Below, piece after piece: positions 41,742 through 52,960 of a stretch of DNA of 64,000 bases. The stretch's first letter is position 1. Each line of letters opens with the position of its first letter. The stretch is from Amphimallon solstitiale (Eukaryota > Arthropoda > Insecta > Coleoptera > Scarabaeidae). The stretch is from positions 112,930,821 through 112,994,820 of the forward strand of contig OY720675.1 in assembly GCA_963170755.1 (NCBI GenBank), in the 5' to 3' direction. Below the pieces are notes generated by a model that worked only from the letters and a program-made list of their open reading frames with translations, was not told where the DNA came from and ran no database searches. The translations under genes were made by a program, and so were the position numbers.

Positions 41742-44720
41742 TAGTCCAGGCAATGAAGACATGAAAATGGGCTTACATGACAAAAGATCGGGGAGTGTTC
41801 ATTTTTGGTAGATTTTTACAGTTTGGTGTCCTAATAAAAATTCTGAGTTTTCGACCTTGAACGACCGCCGCTCGCGCCGCTATATTGGAAAAATGGTACC
41901 AAAATCCAGTTTTTCGAGAATATCTTCTCTCCAGCGCCACCTAGGTTTAAAATAGTTATTACACAAATGATAGAGCATAAAATTTTCTGCAATTTATGTA
42001 TTAAACATTTTCCATTCATATGAATATTTTACGAGTTACAGCGGAATCAATAACAGCAAATTTTTGCGATTCGCACTATCGCTACATTTTCTCGCGAAAT
42101 TTCAGTAAATACTGATTACTTAATACGTACTACCGTTTTTTTCACTCATTTCCGCACCACCGTGAGGTAGAGTGAGAGGCGTGCGTTTTTTTCACGTGGT
42201 ATCCCCCGTAGGCCTAATCCACGATTCGTGGACGTTATTTATTGATGTTCGAAATTTCGGGTTCGTTATTTACTGATGTCTTTTCTTCCGCTTCGATTGC
42301 GTAGGCCTAGATGATCCAGGTTCACTGACATCAATATCTTCTCGCAAACAACAACTGAGCAGCACGTAGACATGAGGAGCTCGCGCATCATCCGTGATGA
42401 GAAAGATTTAAAGAAACTCATTGATTGGTTCTCATCACGCTCTCCTTTCCAAAGAATTGGCGAATTGATATCTATAAGCACTGGCATCGTCGGAGATGAA
42501 AGAATCAATTGTCACAATTCTCGTGAAATCGGTATTCTGGCGATTTCGAAAATAATTGGTAACAACTTCGGCGCCGTGAAGTTCAAACGTTCGGATAAAG
42601 TGATTCCTCTTGTAGTTATCAACAGCAATATAAAAATTAAAGACGTTGTCATTCCCATTGATCCGCTATTGTTGTATCAAAGAATGTGTGTTGCTAAGCA
42701 ATCAGACGAGGAGCTGCAGGAATATCTTCAATTCGAATTGGCCCCATTTCCTTTAGCTCTGTTTAGCGAAGAGGGGATGCGCAAGGGGACAAAATCTTCA
42801 CTCTACAAAGCTTTTACGCCTGTGCCAGACGATACTGAATTCGGGAATAGCATTCATGTTATAGATGGTGGATATCTGCTACATAGAGTAATATGGCATC
42901 GCAAAGAATCGTTTGCATCGATCTGCACAAACTACGTACAGTACGTGCGGAAGAATTATGGTTCTAACACAGTCGTTGTTTTCGACGGGTATCCACTTGA
43001 TGCACCTACCAAAAGTACAAAGAGTGCCGAAAGACTTCGTCGTTCAAATAAACAAACTTCCGCCGATGTACATCTCGACGAGTCGATGGTTCCAACTGTT
43101 TCGCAGGAAAGATTCTTATCAAACGAAACCAATAAAATTCGCTTGATTTCAGTGCTGAAAGAGAAATTTGAGAATTCTAATTTCCCAGTAGAACAGGCTG
43201 ACACACTGATCGTTAACACGGCGATCAGTATGTCCGAATCGTTTGATTCTGTGTTCATAGTAGGAGAAGATATAGATATTCTCGTCCTCTTAACAGCACT
43301 AGCGAGATCTCATCCGAACGTTTACCTTCGCAAACCAGGCAGAGGAAAAATTTTTGAAAAAATTTACTCTCCTCGAAGTCTACAGTATGGAGAAATAGTG
43401 GCGGATAACATATTGTTCTTGCATGCGTTCAGCGGTTGTGATACTACTTCTGCTGTTTTCAACGTAGGTAAAATTAGGTTCATAAAAACACTCGAAAAGA
43501 ACAAATATTTAAGCCGAAATATTCAAGTTTTCAAAGAGCGAAACGCAGATCCCGAAGCAATTACTGTTGCGGGGGAAAGCTTTTTCGTCGCCGTTTATGG
43601 CGTTCCCGAAGACAAGACAATCACTTTGGGCTCCCTACGTTATCAAAATTTTGCAAGATCCGTCACGAAGAGTAAATTCGATCTTGCTACATTACCCCCT
43701 ACTAGAGAAGCTGCGCGGCAACATTCCCTTCGGACCTACCACCAAGTTTAAGCTTGGTATGGTATACACGAGAGTCCAGAGCGATGGGAACAAAGCAAGA
43801 TTGGACTCCTGTAAGAACAACAAAAGATCCGGCACCCGAAGCACTCCTGAAATTCATTTCGTGCAAGTGCAAGAAGGGGTGCGGTCGAGCCTGTGGCTGT
43901 AGGAAAACAGGCTTGAAGTGTTCAGTCATCTGTACATGCTGTCACGGAGACGCGTGTGAGAACAGAGCAGAGATTTTTGCGGGCTCTGAAGAAGAAGAAG
44001 AAGAAGAACAAAACAACTACGACGAGGAAGGAGACCTTGCTGTTTACAAAATTATTGGCACTCGAGGTCGAAGAAGAAGAAGAAATCGATGAAAATGAAC
44101 ATTCGGAAGAAAAGGGAAGAAATTTGCGAGAAGATATTGATGTCAGTGAACTTGGACCATCTAGGCCTACGGAATTGAAGCGGAAGAAAAGACATCAGTA
44201 AATAACGAACCCGAAATTTCGAACATCAATAAATAACGTCCACGAATCGTGGATTAGGCCTACTGGGGATACCACGTGAAAAAAAAGCGCGCCTCTCACT
44301 CTACCTCACGGTGGTGCGGAAATGAGTGAAGAAAACGGTAGTACGTATTAAGTAATCAGTATTTACTGAAATTTCGCGAAAAAATGTAGCGATAGTGCGA
44401 ATCGCAAAAATTTGCTGTTATTGATTCCGCTGTAACTCGTAAACTATTCATCTGAATGGAAAATGTTTAATACATAAATTGCAGAAAATTTTATGCTCTA
44501 TCATTTTTGTAATAACTATTTTAAACCTAGGTGGCGCTGGAGAGAAGATATTATCGAAAAACTGGATTTTGGTACCGTTTTTCCAATATGGCGGCCCGAG
44601 CGACGGTCGTTCAAGGTCGAAAACTCAGAATTTTGATTAGGACACCAAACTGTAGAAATCTACCAAAAATGAACACTCCCCGACCTTTTGCTGCTCCGAA
44701 AGTACTCATTGCCTGGACTA
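41742..44720 (+). mobile_element. Academ-like DNA transposon with ~620-bp inverted ends
   Basis: TAGTCCAGGCAATGA at the left and its complement at the right (44706-44720) bound the element. TAA lies on both outer sides (41739-41741, 44721-44723). The inverted arms run about 41790-42345 and 44130-44720 with few differences, including CGCTATCG..., ACGTGGTATCC and AGGCCTA blocks. It encodes one broken PIN/XPG-like nuclease with a Cys-rich tail. 3-4-bp duplications and an XPG-like nuclease with a cysteine zinc motif are features I recall for Academ transposons; the assignment is tentative. Confidence 0.75.
42372..44201 (+). pseudogene. PIN/XPG-like nuclease with CXC-type Cys-rich tail
   Basis: Residues 1-459 (42372-43751) hold acidic motifs in the order of an XPG/PIN-like fold: HVIDGGYLL (Asp 165), VVVFDGYPL (Asp 205), VEQADTLIV, VGEDIDILVLL (Glu 299, Asp 300, Asp 302) and FLHAFSGCDTTSAVF (Asp 357). 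The frame then meets a TAA (43749-43751) after YHQV. It continues after a one-base shift near 43790 as QDWTPVRTTKDPAPEALL and the motif CKCKKGCGRACGCRKTG...CSVICTCC, a CXC-like zinc cluster. The acidic low-complexity end runs to 44201 in another frame (VSELGPSRPTELKRKKRHQ). The start ATG lies at the inner edge of the left arm; related proteins seem longer at the N-terminus, so the gene is also 5'-truncated. Probably the transposase of its element. Confidence 0.7.
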
Positions 44721-44723
44721 TAA

Positions 44724-45016
44724 ATGATGAAACATAATTTTTTATCTCGCGGTATATAAATAATGAAAGTACTCTGACCGGGATTTGGGATAATTTCTGT
44801 ATAAAAAACATAATTCGGACCGGAAGTAACAGTTTTACACAGCAAGTTTATTTTATTAAGAAAAAACAGATTTTAAAACTTAATTTGGAGCAAATTTTGT
44901 ATACACATTTCGCACAAACATATAAGTGTGGTGCCCACACCCCACACCTCATTTTTTCATTGTGTTGTGAAGAGGATTTTCTAGAATAAACTAGTTATTT
45001 GTGGTTTTTATCTAAT
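44724..45016. other. Spacer with relic of a dispersed repeat
   Basis: TCTCGCGGTATA (44743) echoes the end of the 7476-7678 MITE. TTCGGACCGGAAGTAAC and AGTGTGGTGCCCACACC...CACACCTCATTTTTT (to ~44957) are reverse-complement relatives of sequence at 17200-17560. No gene. Confidence 0.5.
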
Positions 45017-45450
45017 TATTTAGGGAATAAGGTAGAGTGTCCAGTGTATAGTGTAGACGTGTATATATCGGCTCCGGATTTTTAACCCAATAATAGGGAG
45101 AAACCGAGTTAATAATACACAGAAAGGTGACACTGTGAAGAAGAAGAAAAAGTAGAAGTGATACAGAAATACAAGAAGAAAGTAGAAGGTAAGACAATTT
45201 ATTCAGATTAATAAAACATGTGTTGACTGCCTCCGAGAGGTCGACTCGGGCATTCAACACACACGGATATATTTCAACAATAACAACTAAAGAAAAAAGT
45301 ACGGTGCTGCGAACCATACCAGAGATTTGGAAACAGAAATAATAAAATAAAGTACGGTACCCTGAAGAGAAGTCGGGCGTCAATAAAATAAATAGAGGCG
45401 ATAAGAAGAAAAGGCCCGTCATAAGAAAAACTAAAATAGTAAGAACCCTG

Positions 45451-46236
45451 TTGGAAATGGATAGCGATGGGAGCACAACAGATGAGGGAAAAAGAAAGAG
45501 GGGACAAAGAGATATAACCGAAATGCTTAGGAAGAATAAAAAGACAACTAAAACAACGGAGAAAGGAGCAAGCGATGACGAAAATAAATTAGACAAGTTA
45601 ATGGAAATGATACAAGGACTGGTTACACAAGTGCAACATATAGAGGAAAAACAAGATAAATATATGGAAGAAATGAAAGGAATTAAATTGGAAAATGAGA
45701 AAATCAAAGAAGAAAATGCAGAACTGAAAAAAGAAATTAGGAGTGTGAAAGGAAGACTAGATAGACTGGAGGGAGTGAATAGAAGAAATAATGCAGTTAT
45801 GCAGGGATTAAAAATAGATGTGAGTGATCAAGGGCACCTAAAAGTAGTGGTAGAAGAAATTATCCAGAAGTACATGGAAATACAAATAGAAATTAAAGCG
45901 GTGAAACAACTGGGCCCAGAAACTTGCTTAATAGAATTGAAGAATACACATGATAAGATACAAATGATGAAAAACAAGGGTAAATTAAGAGAATACAAAG
46001 AACAAAAGATATATATTAACGATGATATGACGAAGGAGGAAAGAGAAATACAAGAAAAGATACGTAGAAAGGCCAAAGAAGAGAGAATGAAAGGAAAAAC
46101 CGTCAAGATAGGATTTCAAAAGATAATAGTGGAGGGAGAACAATGGAGATGGAATAGAGAAAAAGAGAATTGGAATAAGAAGGAAGGAGATTTGGAAAGA
46201 AAAAAAGAAATCGCAAAAATAATGTCAAAAAACTAA
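45451..46236 (+). CDS. LINE ORF1 protein
   Basis: 261 residues, intact. Residues ~1-45 are Lys-rich and charged. ~45-115 is a coiled coil (LMEMIQGLVTQVQHIEEKQD, ENEKIKEENAELKKEI) leading into RLDRLEGVNRRNNAVMQGL. ~115-200 has the outline of an L1-ORF1p-like RNA-binding part (VMQGLKIDV, IKAVKQLGPETCLIEL, KLREYKEQKIYINDDMTKEE). The basic C-terminus follows. It should be an RNA-binding trimeric chaperone for the element RNA. The last sense codons are TCA AAA AAC before three TAA codons in a row, placing a slippery heptamer at the end of the ORF. Confidence 0.85.
   Translation: MEMDSDGSTTDEGKRKRGQRDITEMLRKNKKTTKTTEKGASDDENKLDKLMEMIQGLVTQVQHIEEKQDKYMEEMKGIKLENEKIKEENAELKKEIRSVKGRLDRLEGVNRRNNAVMQGLKIDVSDQGHLKVVVEEIIQKYMEIQIEIKAVKQLGPETCLIELKNTHDKIQMMKNKGKLREYKEQKIYINDDMTKEEREIQEKIRRKAKEERMKGKTVKIGFQKIIVEGEQWRWNREKENWNKKEGDLERKKEIAKIMSKN
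46227..46233 (+). promoter_or_regulatory. Slippery heptamer A AAA AAC between LINE ORF1 and ORF2
   Basis: ORF1 reads TCA AAA AAC TAA TAA TAA. Slipping back one base at A AAA AAC enters the frame that is open from 46233 through the endonuclease. No ATG occurs in that frame before 46518. This is the standard -1 frameshift heptamer. The stimulating RNA structure downstream was not assessed. Confidence 0.65.
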
Positions 46237-49200
46237 TAATAAAGACTAGTAGAAATGAAGATGATGACCCGGGCAAGAAAAAGGACACGATAAAGGAGAA
46301 TAAACAAAATAATGATAAATATGATAACGATGACACAAAAAAAATAGAAAAGATAAGGAAAAGTAAGGATAAAGAAAACATAATATGGAAAATTGGCACG
46401 TGGAACATAAAAAGTATAACAGGAAAAGAAAAGGAATTAGAAAAGGAATTCGAAGAGTTAGAAGTAGACATATTAGCAATTACGGAAACGAAGAAAAAGG
46501 CACAGGGAATAATTAAGATGGACAATGGTCACACTTTATTATACAGTGGTGTAGGAAAAGAAAGAAGAGCAGCTGCAGGAGTAGGATGCATTTTACACAA
46601 AAAATTAGAAAACCAAATTCATGACTGGAAGGCATGGTCAGAAAGAATATTACTAATAGAGATGAAGGAGAGAAACATAATGAAAACAATAATAGTAGTA
46701 TACGGACCAAATGAAGACGACACAGCAGATAACAAAAATAAGTTTTGGGAAGAATTAACAGTGGTGGTAGAAGATGCGAAAGGAATAATTTTTGTAATGG
46801 GAGACTTCAACAGTAGAGTTGGTATAAGAGACGTTGAATACACTGAAGTATTAGGAACAAACGGAGAGACGGTTAGGAATAACAATGGAAGAAGAATGCT
46901 AGACTTTTGCATGATACACAACTTGGTAATAACTAACAGTCTTTTCCAACACAAAAATATACCTACACACATATACCAGGGAAGTTAAGAGTAGGGGAGA
47001 GAAGTCCATAATTGATTATATATTAGTTGACAAAAAGAATAGAAGAATCGTGACTGATACAAAAGTAAGAAGAGGACCGGAAATAGGGAGCGATCACTTT
47101 GTCGTTATATCAAAAATAAAGGAAAAAGTTCAAAATAAAGAAAAGAAATATATATACAAACAGAAAGAAAACCAAAAAGAATTACTTAGAACATACAAAT
47201 TAAGAAGTAAAGATATCGCTGAAAGTTACCAGAAAAGGATAACTGGAAGAGTAGAAAATGTAGAAATGAATAGAAATATTGAAGAAACTTGGAATACGTT
47301 CAAAAAAATTATAATAACTACAACTAAAGAGATATGTGGAGTAAGCAAGAAGAAAAACTAAAGACAAACAAAGTGGTGGACAAATGAAATAAGGTATCAA
47401 GTAAAGTCAAAAAAAAGGCATGGAAAATATATTTAGCAGAACAAACAGCGGAAAAATACAATATATACAAAGAAGAAAGAAAAAAAGTAAAACAGTTAGT
47501 GGCAGAAGCCAAAAAAGAGACATGGCAAGAATTTGGTGAAAAGATGGAAAAAAATAGTAAAGAAAACCAAAAACTATTTTATAGAGTTTTGAAGTCAGTA
47601 AGGAATGAAGAAATGTCTCAATCTACACACCATAATAATATACAAAATAAGAAGGGAGATATACTAAGCGATAAAAAAGAAATCATAGAAAGATGGAAAG
47701 AATACTTCCAAGAATTGCTAAACGAAGGAGTGGAAAATGAGAATACCGATGAACAACAAACAATAAAAGAAGAAGAGACGGAAGAAATAATTACCATGGA
47801 CGAATTGGAAGAAGCAATACATAAACAGAGAGATGGGAAAGCACCAGGCTGCGACAAGATTACGGCAGAAATGATTAAAAATATAGGACAAAAAGGAAGA
47901 GAAGTAATGTTGAAAATATATAACAGAATATGGAGAGAAGAGGAGACACCAAACGATTGGAGGAAGTCATTAATAGTACCAATATACAAGAATATAGGAA
48001 ACAAAAAAGAATGCAATAACTACAGACGAATAACCCTTCTAAGCACTGCAATGAAGATTCTTGAGCAAATAATAGATAAAAGACTAAGAGCAAAACTCGA
48101 AAATACGCTACACGAATCACAAAGTGGGTTTAGAAAAGTAAGGAGCACACAAGACCAAATATTTTCCGTGAAGCAAATAATACAAAAAGCCTATAGAGAG
48201 CAGAAGAAAGTATTTTTAGCATTTATAGATCTAGAAAAAGCATTCGATAAGGTACCAAGAGAAAGACTGTGGAATATATTAAAAGAGAGAGGGGTCAATG
48301 GAAAAATAAGACGATTAATACAGAAAATATATGATAATAACACCAACGCCGTAATAGCTAATAATTTAGAATCAGAAACCTTCAGAACAAAGGAGGGACT
48401 CCGACAGGGAGGAAGCCTGAGCCCAATGCTGTTTATAGTTTATATGGACGACATTATCAAAAGGTGTACAAAAGAAAGTAAAAAGATCAGAGTTGGACAC
48501 ATTAACTTAAAGCTAGTCGAAGTTTCACAGGGAGCATTCGCAGACGACATAATAATTACAGCTGACAGCGCGGAAGATCTACAACGGAATTTAATAATAT
48601 GGAATACGACACTAAATAACAGTGGAATGATGATGAATAAGAATAAAACCAAAGTAATGGTAGTGGGAGATGAAGAGATAGATATGAAAATCGAAATAGA
48701 AGGAATTGAAATAGAAGAAGTGAGAACGTTCCAGTACTTGGGAGTGAGAATTGATGGAAAAGGGACCCAGGACGCCGAGATTAACCAACGAATAGAAAAA
48801 GCAACAAAGCTGTATTATAGTATGAGGAATAAGTTCATTAACAAAAAAGAGATATCCCGCGAAACAAAATTAAAAGTATATAAGGCAATATACCGACCGA
48901 TATTAGTATATGGATGCGAATCCTGGATATTAAATACAAGACAAAAAAGTAAAATACAAGCAGTAGAAATGAAATATTCAAGAAGAGTCAGAGGAGTCAC
49001 AAAGATGGAAAGAATAAGAAATTCGGAAATAAGAAAAGATCTAAATATACAGTCAGTGTTGGAACATATTGAGCAAAGACAGTTGGGATGGTGGGGACAT
49101 CTATATAGAATGGAAAATACGAGACAGACAAGAAGGATATGGGAAGCAAGAATAATGAAAAATAAAAGAAGAGGAAGGCCAAGGACGACATGGAATGATG

Positions 49201-49298
49201 TCATAGCAGAGATTTTGAGGAGGAAGGGCAAAACTTGGACAGAGGCGAAGAACATGGCGAGGAATAGAAATGAATGGAAAAGATTCATAAAAAGTTAG
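46233..49298 (+). pseudogene. LINE ORF2 (endonuclease + reverse transcriptase), three breaks
   Basis: The APE endonuclease begins near 46386 (KIGTWNIKS, DILAITETK, VVYGPNEDD, VMGDFNSRVG, IIDYILVD, GSDHFVV). The RT (47499-49298, 599 residues) has KAPGCDKITAEM, NYRRITLLSTAMKILEQII, FIDLEKAFDKVPR, LRQGGSLSPMLF, the catalytic FADDIII and GVRIDGKG. Its tail has YGCESW, QRQLGWWGHLYRM and GRPRTTWND. Breaks: an inserted T at ~46987, an in-frame TAA at 47359-47361 and a one-base loss in an A-run at ~47417. The frame before the first in-frame ATG (46518) is open back to ORF1, so the ORF depends on -1 frameshifting. When intact it nicks target DNA and reverse-transcribes the RNA there. Confidence 0.88.
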
Positions 49299-49375
49299 AA
49301 GAGGATAAACGCCCCACACCATTAATATGGTAGAGGGGATTATTAGATTATATATATATATATATTTAGGGAATA

Positions 49376-50971
49376 GTTGACGAGGTTACACTCAGTTATT
49401 TCGGTTTTCTTTTTTTGTTAACTATAAATGTGTATGTATTTTCACCTATAAAACATGACGGACGGGGGGTGGAGGTGTGCTGGTTTTCGATACTGCAGCC
49501 TCGTGGCAACTAAGAAAGCAAAGAAATACACTGTTTCACCGATTTCCATCAAGGATAAATTTAGTGGTAGCTGCAGTGAACGCTGAATTATAGGTATTCG
49601 TCGTTGCAAAAGATAACTTCAGCGCTAATATAACTTTGACTTGTTAGGCAAAAAGTGAAAATTATTATTTTTTGCAAATAAAATTAATTATTAATTATGT
49701 GCCCATCCAATTGATAGATTTTTAAACGCAAAGTGTCTCATAAAAAAAAGACGATTTAATAGTGCCTTTATTTGTTGCATGATTAGAATAATTGATACAC
49801 AACATAAAATGTTTGATAACAGACTATAAAATAGTCTGCCAAAACCATTTTATTTGGTGTATCATTCGTTCTTATCGTTCAATAAATAAAAACGTAGGTA
49901 TGACTCGTCTTTTTTTTAATGAAACACCTCGCATATTATATAAAATCAGTAAAATTTCTAATTAATTATTATCAATAAATGCTGTATATTTTTATTGTTT
50001 TTTTTTTCAGTTTATAATATGTGAGATAGATAATAATTTATTTTTTAAATATATAGAATGATTTACAACTACATTTTACACATGTTTACTTTCTCAGTCC
50101 ATATTTAATATCTCATAACTTGCAATACGGAAAACTGCTGGTCTGATAAGATGCAAAATATGTAGGTATGTATTTTCAGTCACTCTTATAAATATTATTC
50201 TGAATATATAATAGTCAGCTTTAATAAATTGCATCAAAAATTAATTTTATGGACAATAATGTAGCCTATATCCATAAAACTGTACAAAAATATGTTCATG
50301 TATAATATTCTATTTCGTGTCAGATTGGTCAAATGCATGAGGACGCACAAAAATACCAATTTAAAAATATAGACGTCTAAATACCATATGCGCCTCCCAT
50401 ATAGATGACGTGTGATGTCATCGCGAGCATGCATGCCGAGGGTAAATATGCGGGATTGGGCACCATCCTTGTTGTATACCGTCCTTGATAAAATACGACT
50501 AATGAACTAGTTCGTAACCTAAATTTACGAAATAATATTGAGAGCATTATTACGAATTATTGTTTTGTTGAATAAAGAACCTATGTGAAAATTGAAAATG
50601 TCATTTATAAGTACACTTTGCTTTTGTACACCATTTTTTAATAATAATTAGTGGTTTTATATAAAAGACAGTCCCGAGTCTTTCTGTCGGTTCTGCCATT
50701 TGGAATGTATATAGGATGATGAGGCGAGTAACATTTAGAACAAATAATAATCGTAAAAATAGTTTCAAATAATATTTATTGTTCACTACAATATTGTTTC
50801 GCCAAACTTTGGCTTCATCAGGTGACGGCGGAGCAATGCCGAGCAATGTTTACAAAATAATTCCAGGATTATATATTTTATATAAGTGTCAGGGCTCAAA
50901 AAGGGGGTGTTTACAAATTTGGAAAGACAGTAGAGGGGAATGATTTAAACCTATTTTTCTTTGACACTATC
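49376..50971. other. Non-coding interval with small palindromes
   Basis: A hairpin at about 49789-49868 (TGATACACAACATAAAATG pairing with CATTTTATTTGGTGTATCA). No gene found. The CTGATGAAGCCAAAGTTTGG word at 50800-50821 is discussed under rejected items. Confidence 0.45.
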
Positions 50972-51163
50972 CTACAAATATTGCAAATGTTTCACATTCA
51001 TAACTAAGTCATTCACATACATAGTAAATAGCAGTGGACCCAGTACCGTTCCTTGAGGAACACTAAAGTTAATTTTTACTGCATCTGATGTACAGCCATT
51101 ATATTTCACTTTTTGTAGTAGTAGGGTAGGTATGCCGATTCTGGACTCTCCTCTCCCTCTCAC
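50972..51163 (-). pseudogene. LINE reverse-transcriptase fragment
   Basis: The minus-strand frame includes INFSVPQGTVLGPLLFTMYV and NDLVMNV, the conserved RT block (GVPQGSVLGPLLFLIYINDL type) of jockey/CR1-like LINEs. The fragment stops just before the catalytic ADD would be expected and has no other domain. It ends at the edge of the 34-bp array region. A 5' and 3' truncated relic. Confidence 0.75.
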
Positions 51164-51585
51164 CCTACCCCCTAACCCCCCGTCGCCCTAGTGGCGCCCT
51201 CTGCCAACCCAACTAAAGTGGGGCCCTCTGACGGCCACCGACCCAACTAAAGGGGGGCCTCTGACGGCCACCGACCCAACTAAAGTGGGGCCCTCTGACG
51301 GCCGTCAACCCAAATAAAGTGGGTCCCTCTGACGGCCGCCAACCCAACTAAAGTAGGGCCCTCTGACGGCCACCGACCCAACTAAAATGAGGCCCTCTGA
51401 CGGCCAACGACCCAACTAAAGTGGGGCCCTCTAACGGCCACCGACCCAACTAAAGTGGGGCCCTCTGACGGCCGTCAACCCAACTAAAGTGGGGCCCTCT
51501 GACGGCCGCCAACCCAACTAAAGTGGGTCCCTCTGACGGCCACCGAACCAACTAAAGTGAGGCCCTCTGACGACCACACCCCACC
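51125..51585 (-). repeat. 34-bp minisatellite, GC-rich variant, inverted relative to the left array
   Basis: About eleven units of 33-34 bp. On the minus strand each unit starts AGTTGGGTYGG and continues with GGCCGTCAGAGGGCCCCACTTT-type spacers. The outer boundary (51183-51210, GTCGCCCTAGTGGCGCCCTCTGCCAACCCAACT, quoted in part) is the complement of the last unit of the array at 273-306, including the following C-rich tract. Same family, opposite orientation. Confidence 0.9.
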
Positions 51586-52260
51586 ACAGGGGTGGCAGCC
51601 CATGCTAACTAGGGGTTTGCAGGGACGCCGCCCCCACTACAGGAGTACCAACCACCACCACAACCACCCAACATAGTTTCAAACACCACCACCGAGGATT
51701 TATAATCCAACTTCCACCACCGCACCAAGCCAACTGAGGAAGCTGCATCGTGGCCAACCCCCACCACAACATAGTTTCAAACGCCGCCACCGAGGATTTA
51801 TAGATGGCGCTGAGGTCGGCATTTCAAAATTATAAAATAGATATATACAGTATGGTACAGGATGACGTAGCAAACAAATATGAATATACAGGGCGTTTCA
51901 AAAGTAGGGATTTTAGAAAAGTAAGATGGCCGCCAAAATCTAATAAACTAAGGTGACGTCAGGAAAAATGACCGGCTATCAATATGGTCGATAAAAATAT
52001 AATCTTTGCTTCTAGAAAATTCCAGAATAAATTTCCCAGCTGGCTCTTGCGCTTCTCCACAACAACCACCCTCACCACAGGGATACCACCACAACCCAAC
52101 ATAGTTTCAAACATCACCACCGAGGATTTATAGATGGTGCTGACGTCGGCGTGCCAAAATCAAAATCATAAAATAAATATACAGCATGGTACTGGATGAG
52201 TGCAATCAAATATGAATATACAGTACGCCTCAAAGTAAAGATTTAGAAAAGAAAGATGGA
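51586..52260 (+). repeat. Complex repeat: ACATAGTTTCAAAC...GAGGATTTATA units
   Basis: ACATAGTTTCAAAC followed by CACC(A/G)CCGAGGATTTATA occurs three times (51672, 51769, 52099). AATAAACTAAGGTGAC occurs here and again at 52873. CCACCAC-rich DNA links them. No gene. Confidence 0.7.
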
Positions 52261-52269
52261 TAATCCAAG

Positions 52270-52745
52270 AGGGCTTCAAACCCCAAACACCCTTTCCAAA
52301 AACCACCATTCAAAACCCTATGCTTTCAAACCCCTCTATCAAAACCATGCTTTCAAATCCATCTATTAAAACCATATATTCAAACCCCTCTCAAACCCGT
52401 CTTTTTCAAAAAAACCATCATTTCAAAACCATATTTTAAAACCCTGCTTCCAAAACCCCATGCTTTCAATCCATCTATCAAAACCATGTATTCAAACACC
52501 TCTCAAATCCCTCTTTTTCAAAAACCATCATTCCAAAGCCATATCTCAAATCTCTCTCTCAAAACCATACATTCAAATACCTCTCTCAAAACCATACATT
52601 CAAGTCCATCTATTAAACCCATGCATTCAAATCCCCACCCTCAAAACCATGTATTCAAAAACCATACATTCAAATCCCTCTATCAAAACAATACATTCAA
52701 ATCAATCTCTCAAAACCATGCATTCAAAAACAACATTCGGTGATA
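52270..52745 (+). repeat. CA-rich minisatellite (AAACCATGCATTCAAATCCCTC type)
   Basis: About fifteen imperfect units of ~24-33 bp of the form TCAAAACCATRCATTCAAA(T/A)CC. Open frames across it are repeat translations (KTIHSNTSL, KTMHSN) and are not believed to be genes. Confidence 0.8.
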
Positions 52746-52960
52746 GACGCATACATGAAATGTATTCGTGCTGCGAAAAGAAGCAAAGCATATATACCGT
52801 ATGGTACTGAACAGTTCAAAAGTGAAGATTTAGAAAAGTAAAATGATGAATCCAAGATGACCACCAAAATCGAATAAACTAAGGTGACATCCAGCAAAAT
52901 GGTTGACTGTCAAGATAGTCGATGAAAATATAAACTTTGTTTTCTATAAAATTCTAGAAT

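Larger units (their letters stand above)
45030..49362 (+). mobile_element. Full-length LINE (APE-type non-LTR retrotransposon)
   Basis: The 13-bp TATTTAGGGAATA occurs at 45017-45029 and 49363-49375, a target duplication around a 4.33-kb unit with 5' UTR, ORF1, ORF2 and a short 3' UTR ending in a (TA)n tail. The clade is uncertain; the C-terminal GRPRTTWNDVI...NRNEWKRFI tail is of a kind common in RTE/CR1-like elements. Confidence 0.92.

Noticed and set aside
45012..45707. 231-aa minus-strand ORF with hydrophobic stretches, and similar ones at 46103-46525 and 48815-49288
   Set aside because: These are antisense shadows of the A-rich LINE ORFs; the poly-Lys/Glu codons read as Phe/Leu/Ser on the other strand and imitate membrane proteins.
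50796..50822. Hammerhead-ribozyme-like core on the minus strand (CTGATGA, GCCAAAGTTTGGC stem, CGAAAC)
   Set aside because: The core has an extra A between CTGATGA and the stem, and I could not find matching stems I and III nearby, so a working ribozyme is not supported. Similar words are common in arthropod repeats.
1..51585. Inverted 34-bp arrays as termini of one 51-kb giant transposon
   Set aside because: No capsid, DNA polymerase or integrase genes of a Maverick-type element lie between, and the content is an ordinary pile-up of unrelated elements. The arrays are more simply two dispersed copies.
52460..52810. 116-aa ORF with KTIHSN/KPCIQ repeats
   Set aside because: All of its length is the CA-rich minisatellite; the frame exists because the units are near multiples of three.
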